Source of the DNA: JAXDBV01 sp034678415
GTDB lineage: Bacteria; Bacteroidota; Bacteroidia; Bacteroidales; VadinHA17
Length of the DNA stretch: 15,148 bases
NCBI GenBank assembly: GCA_034678415.1
Contig: JAXDBV010000242.1
Span: 1-15,148, forward strand
Direction: 5' to 3'
Part shown: in pieces, positions 7,559 to 13,294 of the stretch
How positions within the stretch are numbered: the first letter of the stretch is position 1
How the letters are laid out: each line of letters begins with the position of its first letter
Program-made: the position numbers and the translations under genes
Notes under the pieces: model-generated
What the model saw: only the letters and a program-made list of their open reading frames with translations
The model's database searches: none
Told to the model about the DNA's origin: nothing

Positions 7559-8218
7559 TCACCTCTCCACTGAATAGACGGCCCAGATACAACCGTTTTC
7601 ATACGACTCCGATCTCTTGAGTGTAAATGACTTGGATTCCTTAAGACCGGAGAACATAGAGTAACACTTCCCTCCGATAACCAGGGGATGGATGAGAAGG
7701 CTTACCTCGCTTACCAGTCCGTGGGTTAAAAGGACAGTGATCAGTTCCATGCCGGTATCTGTAATCATCCTTGAGATACCGTACTCATTTCCGAGAATTT
7801 CAAGAGCCTCTGCCAGGTCAACCTTCTCTCTTCCTGCCATAATGTATCTGTATTTCCTCTCGTTCAGATGCTCAATGTAATCATCTGGCGTCTTTTCGGA
7901 AACCAGTACGATAACATCTCGGCAATATTCCAGCCTCCGGCAGGTATGCAACATTCCTTTCAGCCTGCCCCGCGAATCAACAACAACCCACCAGGGCAGA
8001 CCCTTATCCCGCTGAGGCTCTTTAAAGTCGGAAGGCACCTCTTCCGGTATGCCGTTCCCGAACATTTCATTCCCTGTAATAATCGTTTGAGAACCGATCA
8101 GGGAGGCTTCCGGCCTATACTCGCCTGCTATCCTGTAATGCAGCGACATGTCAGGCATAAATCCTGTTAACGAACCATCAATGCTGACGGAATTGTGAAT
8201 GATGATTTCAGGCTTCAT
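7559..8218 (-). CDS. Stand-alone RibD C-terminal / dihydrofolate-reductase-like reductase
   Basis: 219 residues, no signal peptide. The N-terminus IIIHNSVSIDGSLTGF (5-20) is the SxDG strand-turn of the RibD-C/DHFR fold. Residues 103-107 (IVLVS) and 126-131 (IMAGRE) fit the middle Rossmann-like strands. ITDTGMELITVLLTHGLVSEVSLLIHPLVIGG (about 152-183) fits the NADPH-binding and closing strands. In riboflavin synthesis this domain reduces the ribosyl side chain of the diaminopyrimidine intermediate with NAD(P)H. Here it lacks the N-terminal deaminase, as do archaeal and fungal reductases. The usual EGG before the last helix reads DTG (154-156), which makes a riboflavin role uncertain; many relatives are uncharacterised reductases. 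No riboflavin genes are nearby. Confidence 0.75.
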   Translation of the reverse strand: MKPEIIIHNSVSIDGSLTGFMPDMSLHYRIAGEYRPEASLIGSQTIITGNEMFGNGIPEEVPSDFKEPQRDKGLPWWVVVDSRGRLKGMLHTCRRLEYCRDVIVLVSEKTPDDYIEHLNERKYRYIMAGREKVDLAEALEILGNEYGISRMITDTGMELITVLLTHGLVSEVSLLIHPLVIGGKCYSMFSGLKESKSFTLKRSESYENGCIWAVYSVER

Positions 8219-8517
8219 TTTTTATTCTAAAGATAACAAGAAGATAAAGATTCTTAATTATATGAAATAGGGTACGTTAGATAGTTGCAGAAAATGACAG
8301 TTTTCTTTTCAGGTAACTTATATGATTAATACGAATCTTAAATATAAGATATTATCGGTACAGAACAAAGGTTCGTTAAAGACAGTCTTACTGATGCTGC
8401 TCTAAACGAAGGATATGTTTGTGGACATGCGAAAATCCGGAGGGGTTAGGAGCCAGAATACACTCGAGGCGCTAAAGGATTCCATGACGGTTTATTACTG
8501 AAGAGATCAGAACCTCC

Positions 8518-8540
8518 GGGGACAGGTACCTGCCTGCCCC
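8518..8540. repeat. GC-rich hairpin GGGG-A-CAGG / CCTG-CCCC
   Basis: The arms GGGG(A)CAGG and CCTGCCCC pair over 8 bp with one bulged A and a six-base loop, around the palindrome CAGGTACCTG (8523-8532). It is followed by ATTAGTTAATT, weakly like a plus-strand terminator tail. No plus-strand gene ends just before it. Confidence 0.4.
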
Positions 8541-8720
8541 ATTAGTTAATTGCAGGCATTCATGATCAGCGGGTTGTATGGATTATCAATAAAATCTCAC
8601 TCTTGTTGCCGACACCTATATGTTTCATTCACCAGCAATTGTCACAACTGAATTTCCTGGTGCTGCATCGGGATGATATTCCCGTTTCAGTGTGTTGACA
8701 GAATGAAAGAATCATAAAAA

Positions 8721-8757
8721 AAATTAATGAATTATCTCTCATATAATTCATTAATTT
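8721..8757. promoter_or_regulatory. Perfect 15-bp inverted repeat upstream of the sugar kinase, possible operator
   Basis: AAATTAATGAATTAT (8721-8735) and ATAATTCATTAATTT (8743-8757) are exact reverse complements separated by CTCTCAT. The repeat ends 77 bases before the kinase start. It could be a binding site for a dimeric regulator, or a leader hairpin. On the minus strand it is followed by a run of eight T, as in a terminator, but nothing appears to be transcribed into it from that side. Confidence 0.45.
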
Positions 8758-8834
8758 CTCAGCACGGGTGGTTTGCTGCCGGTTTTCTATTCTAAAAAAC
8801 CATTACATTTAAGAATAAAAACCACAATGCTGCC

Positions 8835-9938
8835 ATGAATAATATATTAACGATCAGGAATGCCGGCGACTGCCGGTTTGACTGCCTTTCGCTTGGTGAG
8901 GTCATGCTGCGGCTCGATCCCGGTGAAGGGCGCATACGTTCTGCCCGGGAGTTCCGAGTATGGGAAGGTGGCGGTGAATATAATGTGGCCCGTGGCCTGA
9001 GGAAATGTTTCGGCCTGAGAACCGCTATTGTCACTGCCCTTGCCGATAACGATGTGGGACACCTTGTGGAAGATCTCATCCTGCAGGGAGGGGTGGATAC
9101 GAGCCTTTTACAATGGGTACCTTATGATGGTGTGGGAAGGATGGTACGGAACGGGCTGAACTTTACCGAGAGGGGGTTCGGTATCAGAGGCGCCCTGGGA
9201 GTGTCCGACCGGGGTCACACGGCCGCCTCACAGCTGAAAAGGGGCGCTATCGACTGGGATTATATTTTTGGTAAGCTGGGTGTTCGATGGTTTCATACAG
9301 GAGGTATCTTTGCTGCCCTCAGCGATACCACACCCGATGTAATCCATGAGGCGATGACGGCCGCCCGAAGATATGGTACGGTCGTTTCCTATGATCTGAA
9401 CTACAGGCCTTCCCTGTGGAAAGCCATCGGCGGACAGGTAAAGGCACAGGAAGTGAACAGGAGCCTGGCCCCCCTGGTGGATGTGATGATCGGTAACGAG
9501 GAGGACTTTACCGCTGCCCTTGGGTTTGCCGTCGAGGGGTTGGATGAGAAAATCACCGCATTGCCGGCCGAGGGATTTAAAAAAATGATCGGTGCCGTGA
9601 CAAGGGAATACCCGGTATTCAGGGTGGTGGCTACTACCCTGAGAACCGTTATATCGGCAACGGTGAACTCATGGGGAGCCATCTGCTGGGCAGGAGGAGA
9701 GTTCCACGAGGCAACACACCGTGAGAACATGGAGATCTTCGACAGGGTGGGAGGAGGCGACAGCTTTGCTTCCGGGCTGATCTATGGATTCCTCAAAGCA
9801 ATGCATCCGAAGCAGGCGGTTGAATATGGTGCGGCCCACGGCGCCCTCGCCATGACCACGCCGGGCGACACCAGCATGGCCAGCCTGCAGGAGGTCGAAA
9901 AACTGGTCAGGGGAGCAAGCGCACGAGTGGAACGATGA
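8835..9938 (+). CDS. PfkB-family sugar kinase, probably 2-keto-3-deoxygluconate kinase
   Basis: 367 residues, cytoplasmic. The N-terminal strand FDCLSLGEVMLRLDPGEGR and the sugar-binding segment REFRVWEGGGEYNVARGL match the KDG-kinase branch of PfkB (ribokinase-like) enzymes. SYDLNYRPSLWK and the substrate-lid regions follow. The anion-hole and catalytic-base motif reads DRVGGGDSFASGLIYG, with Asp309 as the expected base. The classical DTxGAGD has become DRxGGGD, a variant I recall in this subfamily. Such kinases phosphorylate 2-keto-3-deoxygluconate to KDPG, which an aldolase splits to pyruvate and glyceraldehyde 3-phosphate in uronate catabolism. No KDPG aldolase or isomerase lies in the window, so the substrate is inferred from family only. 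It stands alone on the plus strand behind a long, structured upstream region. Fructokinase-like activity is the main alternative. Confidence 0.8.
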   Translation: MNNILTIRNAGDCRFDCLSLGEVMLRLDPGEGRIRSAREFRVWEGGGEYNVARGLRKCFGLRTAIVTALADNDVGHLVEDLILQGGVDTSLLQWVPYDGVGRMVRNGLNFTERGFGIRGALGVSDRGHTAASQLKRGAIDWDYIFGKLGVRWFHTGGIFAALSDTTPDVIHEAMTAARRYGTVVSYDLNYRPSLWKAIGGQVKAQEVNRSLAPLVDVMIGNEEDFTAALGFAVEGLDEKITALPAEGFKKMIGAVTREYPVFRVVATTLRTVISATVNSWGAICWAGGEFHEATHRENMEIFDRVGGGDSFASGLIYGFLKAMHPKQAVEYGAAHGALAMTTPGDTSMASLQEVEKLVRGASARVER

Positions 9939-10105
9939 ACGGCTGACGACCGGTAAAAAACAACAGGCATCATTTCATTTAACACAGCGCACGGAAAATC
10001 GTGTGACATCCAGTCTATCACTGATCCTGAAGGGCATCTGTCTTACGGCCTACGGACAGCTGCCGGGATGTATACAGTATCACTGTCCTTCTTCCCTGTA
10101 TCATG

Positions 10106-10816
10106 TTACGCCGGAATCATCCTCTTCCTTCTCAGGGCATAACATACAATACTGCCGCAGATAAGCATAAATCCCGGCAGGAAGATTTCCCAGGCAAACC
10201 GTGAGGGTATAAATTGGCTTACCGCTCTTACAAACGCATCCCGGGGCAGGGATCCAACGGTCTTCTCGTGAGTGCCAAACTTCATTACCAGCAGGGTATA
10301 GTCGATGGTAAAACTGACATATACCAGGATGGCACCGACAATCATCATCACCCACTCCCTGGTATCATAATGAAGGTGGTATCCCAGGTACTGGAAACGG
10401 GAGGCCAGCAGATGGAGAACGATCATGGCGAGGGCGCACAATATAGGAGCCAGCACAGGACCGATCCAGGTCACGGGAATGAGGAAAAGGATGTCCCATG
10501 TTAGAAAGGAATCAGGCCAGTTGAGCAGCAGCTTGAGCGCGACATAGTAAAAGATATCCCATACACCAAAGCTGTATAAAAAACACGTGAAACGAGTGAA
10601 AAATGTTGTTCCGCCCAGGGATCCTATGGCGAGAAGCATAACCAGTGTACTGAATTCACGGAGTATTTCAGTGAGAAAAATACGGTCAGGGATAGTGACC
10701 AGTGGGAACGTGAATCCTGCTGGATAGTATAGTTCACGAAGGTATACCACCACGATGGCTTCCAGGAAGCCCATGGCGGCGCTGAATGCTGCTATCCATA
10801 CCAGTTTCTTCGTCAT
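10106..10816 (-). CDS. Six-helix integral membrane protein of unknown function
   Basis: 236 residues with about six hydrophobic segments (roughly 7-26, 54-70, 76-97, 107-137, 155-177, 208-228) and a positive C-terminal tail RRKR. Polar motifs stand next to membrane: FLEAIVVVYLRELYYPAG (17-34), SFGVWDIFYYVALKLL (82-97) and TWDILFLIPVTWIGPVLAP (106-124). Trp-Asp pairs inside or beside helices are unusual and look conserved-type. I believe similar unnamed proteins occur in diverse bacteria, but I know no function. It is the last gene of the four-gene minus-strand cluster, starting 24 bases after the methyltransferase stop. No transporter or enzyme signature was recognised. Confidence 0.7.
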   Translation of the reverse strand: MTKKLVWIAAFSAAMGFLEAIVVVYLRELYYPAGFTFPLVTIPDRIFLTEILREFSTLVMLLAIGSLGGTTFFTRFTCFLYSFGVWDIFYYVALKLLLNWPDSFLTWDILFLIPVTWIGPVLAPILCALAMIVLHLLASRFQYLGYHLHYDTREWVMMIVGAILVYVSFTIDYTLLVMKFGTHEKTVGSLPRDAFVRAVSQFIPSRFAWEIFLPGFMLICGSIVCYALRRKRMIPA

Positions 10817-10840
10817 GTGTGAAAAGCGGCCCGCAGGGGG

Positions 10841-11638
10841 TCAACTCCTGTCCTGTGCCTTACCTGTCATGGGAACGAACCTCACCGGGTATTGCATGTT
10901 TTCCCTGATGCGCCCCTTCATATCCTTCTCAATCACCACGAGGTTCTGCACGCCGAATTCTGAACCTACGGGAATGACAATTTTCCCGCCGGGTTTGAGC
11001 TGCCGTATCAGCGGTTCAGGAATGGAGGATGGGGCACAGGTAACAATGATACCGTCAAACGGTGCGTATTCTTCCCACCCGTCATACCCGTCTCCGATAC
11101 GTATCTTTATGGTGTTATATCCCAGTTCCTTTAATAACTTGGCCGCTTTTTCGCCCAGTTCAGGCACAATTTCAATGCTGTACACATAGGGGGTGAGCTC
11201 CGAAAGTACGGCGGCCTGGTAACCACTGCCGGTACCAATTTCAAGAATCTTGTCGCCGGGTTTTATTTCCAGGAGCTGGGTCATGTGCGCAACAATAAAA
11301 GGCTGAGAGATTGTCTGTCCGTATCCGATAGACAGGGGATAATTCTTATAGGCATTGGCCTGCTGGTATGACGGGATGAACTTGTGCCTGGGCACCTGAC
11401 GCATGGCTTCAAGCACCGCTTCATCCTTTATGGGATAGTAGGGGTACCCCGCAATATCCTCCTCCACCATGCGCTCACGCTCCTTCTGCCGTTCACTGAA
11501 ACGCGGCTTCTCCCACTGAAGGGTGTCCTGGCTCGCCAGGGAACCCGGGTTTTCGTGTACTGACTTACTGGAGCACCCGGGATTCATTGCCAGAACAAAC
11601 ACCAGAAGCGCCGTCATAATACTATTACCGTTAATCAT
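10841..11638 (-). CDS. pcm: Protein-L-isoaspartate O-methyltransferase with an N-terminal export signal
   Basis: The enzyme domain is clear. VLEAMRQVPRHKFIP and SIGYGQTISQPFIVAHM are the substrate and active-site segments, GDKILEIGTGSGYQAAVL is the SAM-binding motif I, and PFDGIIVTCAPSSIPEPLIRQLKPGG is the later core. It methylates the carboxyl of L-isoaspartyl residues in damaged proteins using S-adenosylmethionine, starting their repair. Before the domain lies a hydrophobic helix (MTALLVFVLAMN) and PGCSSK, suggesting a signal peptide or lipoprotein anchor, although the -3 residue of the lipobox (Asn) is atypical. I chose the ATG at 11638 (265 residues). A GTG at 11680 in the same frame adds 14 residues and overlaps the upstream gene by eight bases. 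The N-terminus has no Lys or Arg with the ATG start, which is unusual for a signal peptide and mildly favours the GTG. A start at the Met of MVEEDI would give a cytoplasmic enzyme. Confidence 0.85.
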   Translation of the reverse strand: MINGNSIMTALLVFVLAMNPGCSSKSVHENPGSLASQDTLQWEKPRFSERQKERERMVEEDIAGYPYYPIKDEAVLEAMRQVPRHKFIPSYQQANAYKNYPLSIGYGQTISQPFIVAHMTQLLEIKPGDKILEIGTGSGYQAAVLSELTPYVYSIEIVPELGEKAAKLLKELGYNTIKIRIGDGYDGWEEYAPFDGIIVTCAPSSIPEPLIRQLKPGGKIVIPVGSEFGVQNLVVIEKDMKGRIRENMQYPVRFVPMTGKAQDRS

Positions 11639-11640
11639 AG

Positions 11641-11660
11641 TTCGGGAAAAGGTTCCCGAA
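11641..11660 (-). promoter_or_regulatory. Hairpin just upstream of the pcm ATG
   Basis: TTCGGGAA and TTCCCGAA form a perfect 8-bp stem with a four-base loop, ending two bases before the proposed ATG at 11638. It lies between the previous stop codon and this start, or within codons if the GTG at 11680 is used. It could modulate translation of the methyltransferase or stabilise the cut end of the upstream message. No T-run follows, so it is not a terminator. Confidence 0.4.
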
Positions 11661-11672
11661 AGGTAACAATTA

Positions 11673-12650
11673 TTATTCACAGAGAGAAGGGGAATATAGC
11701 TTACCCTGGTATTTCAGCGCAGTAATACGCCCATCGTTCTCCCGCAAGGCAATTTCTACTGTAATTGTCTCACCTGACGGGAACCTCAGGTAGACAATGC
11801 CTGACTCTATCCGGTAGGTTCCCCTGTCCTTATTTGGATCACCGGAGTAAGCCAGGCCTGCATCACTGCTGAAGCTGCCCTCGCTGCCATAGATGAAGTT
11901 GCCGTTCCCGTCGAAGCTTATTTTTTCTGTTCTTGAATAGCTGCTGTAGCTGCCCGATGATCCCGACCAGTAACAGTAGGATCCCTGAAGCTGCCATGCA
12001 GATCCACTTCCGGAGGGCCGCCGTCCGTCGCCCTGGCTGACAGTAGGAGTCGATGCCCTGGTGAAGGGTACCTGTGTGCCGTCGGGAAAAGTAATGACCA
12101 GTTGGCCCTGTGTTATGGTATACGGGTAATCTATCCAGCCATAATCGCCCATCGCCTGTATGATCCCCTGTTTCAGCTGGTAGGAGGTTGACTGGCCGTT
12201 AAACACAAGCTGGCTGCCCGATGCAAATTCCAGCTCCACATCTCCCCCGCTGCTCCGGTATATCCATTTGCCGGTAAGGGATGGCGACGACGTGGACGCG
12301 TAATTTTCAGCGGACGGAGGTATACTGAGCGGCCCCTGTTTTGCTCCCTGTGAATCGCGTGTGAAAAGAATCGTATTACCATCCGGAAAAACCAGGGTAA
12401 GCTGGTTGCCATGGAGGCTATAGGGGTAACCGGTATAGGAATAACCATCATATACCTGCAGGGTGTTATTCTCAGTCTTGAATGGATATGAAGCGCCATC
12501 TATCACAATGGTGGTGGCGTTGATCTGCATGGTCATTTCACCGCCGGGGAATGTGTATTTCCATATGCCATTCAGGTTGCCCTGTGACAATACATTGGAA
12601 GGCACTGACAGAATCAGCAGCAATACCGTCAGTCTTAGCAAAGGCTGCAT
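11673..12650 (-). CDS. Secreted beta-rich protein with two tandem 100-residue repeats and a C-terminal domain
   Basis: 325 residues. A signal peptide (hydrophobic 5-20, ending near VLSQ) is followed by two homologous modules. LNGIWKY at 26 matches LTGKWIY at 125, and YPYSLHGNQLTLVFPDG at 75 matches YPYTITQGQLVITFPDG at 175, so the unit is about 100 residues. Each looks like a small lipocalin- or HslJ-like beta barrel, a fold used for binding small molecules or damaged polypeptides. A Ser/Gly-rich linker (about 200-238) leads to a third domain with FDGNGNFIYGSE and GTYRIESGIVYLRFPSG, a pattern seen in other secreted proteins. Two Cys residues (226 and 324) could form a disulfide. It lies 12 bases after the small lipoprotein gene and directly before pcm. 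Function unknown. Confidence 0.7.
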   Translation of the reverse strand: MQPLLRLTVLLLILSVPSNVLSQGNLNGIWKYTFPGGEMTMQINATTIVIDGASYPFKTENNTLQVYDGYSYTGYPYSLHGNQLTLVFPDGNTILFTRDSQGAKQGPLSIPPSAENYASTSSPSLTGKWIYRSSGGDVELEFASGSQLVFNGQSTSYQLKQGIIQAMGDYGWIDYPYTITQGQLVITFPDGTQVPFTRASTPTVSQGDGRRPSGSGSAWQLQGSYCYWSGSSGSYSSYSRTEKISFDGNGNFIYGSEGSFSSDAGLAYSGDPNKDRGTYRIESGIVYLRFPSGETITVEIALRENDGRITALKYQGKLYSPSLCE

Positions 12651-12662
12651 GGACCCGGCTTT

Positions 12663-13133
12663 TTATTCAAGTGTGAAAGTCGCGGTTTGTGTGGCTTTGC
12701 CACTTCCTACCTTATCATAAATGACGGCCTTGAATTTATATTTCCCGGGCGTAAGGTCTGTCGTGGTGCTGAACGTGGCATAGGGTGTGGGAGCATGGTT
12801 GTTTTCAAGGGTCAGGTGGCCGTTCTCGCCCAGCAGATTATTGGCAGCAAGGACTACTGTACCGTCAGGACCGGTGATTTCCATATCCATATCGATCCGG
12901 CAGAGCCCTTCGTCATCTTTCTTGAAGGGCCCGACATTGAAAAGAACCAGATGAACATCTTCGCCTCTCTGAAATACGGGATCATCAATGGTAACCGGCC
13001 GGCCATCCTCACCCGTGCGGGCAAACGAGTAATCATCAATGCCGATCAGAAGGGATGTGGAACTGCTGGTACACGAATAAAGAAGAACGGACACCAGGAC
13101 AGGACAAAGCGCTTGGAAAAAGATTGTTTTCAT
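12663..13133 (-). CDS. Small lipoprotein with a probable beta-sandwich domain
   Basis: 156 residues. The frame is open further upstream to 13328, but the extra 65 residues have no signal peptide and run into the divergent xylB start, so I start at MKTIFFQALC. That gives a Lys-bearing N-terminus, a hydrophobic stretch and the lipobox LYSC (Cys21). Residues after the Cys are TSSSTS with no acidic run, so it should stay on the periplasmic side of the outer membrane, unlike the kelch and DUF4270 lipoproteins. The remainder has VFQRGEDVHLVLFNVGPFKKD, MEITGPDGTVV and LTPGKYKFKAVIYDKVGSGKATQTATFTL, the alternating pattern of an immunoglobulin-like or C2-like sandwich. It is the first gene of the four-gene cluster. 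No known family was recognised with certainty. Confidence 0.7.
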   Translation of the reverse strand: MKTIFFQALCPVLVSVLLYSCTSSSTSLLIGIDDYSFARTGEDGRPVTIDDPVFQRGEDVHLVLFNVGPFKKDDEGLCRIDMDMEITGPDGTVVLAANNLLGENGHLTLENNHAPTPYATFSTTTDLTPGKYKFKAVIYDKVGSGKATQTATFTLE

Positions 13134-13158
13134 AACATGGGGGGTTTGTAGATTAAAG

Positions 13159-13189
13159 GAAAGATAATGCATTTCCGGATGAAAAGCAA
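13159..13189 (-). promoter_or_regulatory. Possible promoter for the small-lipoprotein/pcm cluster
   Basis: On the minus strand, TATCTTTC (13166-13159) differs in one base from TAnnTTTG. TTG (13189-13187) stands 20 bases upstream, within the usual 19-21 spacing. It lies 26 bases before the start at 13133. Found by eye, with one mismatch. Confidence 0.3.
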
Positions 13190-13258
13190 GTGTCACCGGC
13201 AGGAGACCATTCTTTTTCTTTCCCCCGCCAGTCAGGTTACCAACTGAACCTATTTTAC

Positions 13259-13266
13259 TATATTTG
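13259..13266 (+). promoter_or_regulatory. Possible -7 element of the xylB promoter
   Basis: TATATTTG fits the Bacteroidota TAnnTTTG element exactly and ends 28 bases before the xylB ATG. A second match, TAAATTTG (13283-13290), is too close to the start for a normal leader. No good -33 TTTG stands at the right distance; TTAC at 13237-13240 is the nearest. Confidence 0.4.
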
Positions 13267-13294
13267 TCTTTACCTCTGATGTTAAATTTGTCGT

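Larger units (their letters stand above)
8219..8834. other. 616-base gene-free A/T-rich region with inverted repeats
   Basis: This is the longest non-coding stretch of the window, between the divergent reductase and sugar-kinase genes. Short frames inside it (at most a few dozen codons) show no family pattern. It holds a GC-rich hairpin at 8518-8540, a small hairpin CGGGA/TCCCG at 8669-8684, and a perfect 15-bp inverted repeat at 8721-8757. A TTGACA at 8695-8700 has no matching -10 and is not a usual promoter element in this phylum. The length and internal structure suggest a control region or the remains of a lost gene. Confidence 0.45.

Noticed and set aside
7230..7577. Plus-strand frame of 115 codons between two minus-strand genes
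   Set aside because: It overlaps both neighbours, has no recognisable pattern or signal, and its composition looks random.
8695..8700. TTGACA hexamer as a -35 element
   Set aside because: No fitting -10 follows and the phylum uses a different housekeeping promoter; probably chance.
8772..8811. TTTG (8772-8775) and TACATTTA (8804-8811) as a promoter for the sugar kinase
   Set aside because: The 28-base spacing is too long and the -7 element has a mismatch at the last base.
12687..13151. Plus-strand frame of 154 codons opposite the small lipoprotein gene
   Set aside because: The minus-strand gene has a signal peptide, lipobox and tight operon spacing; this frame has none of these.
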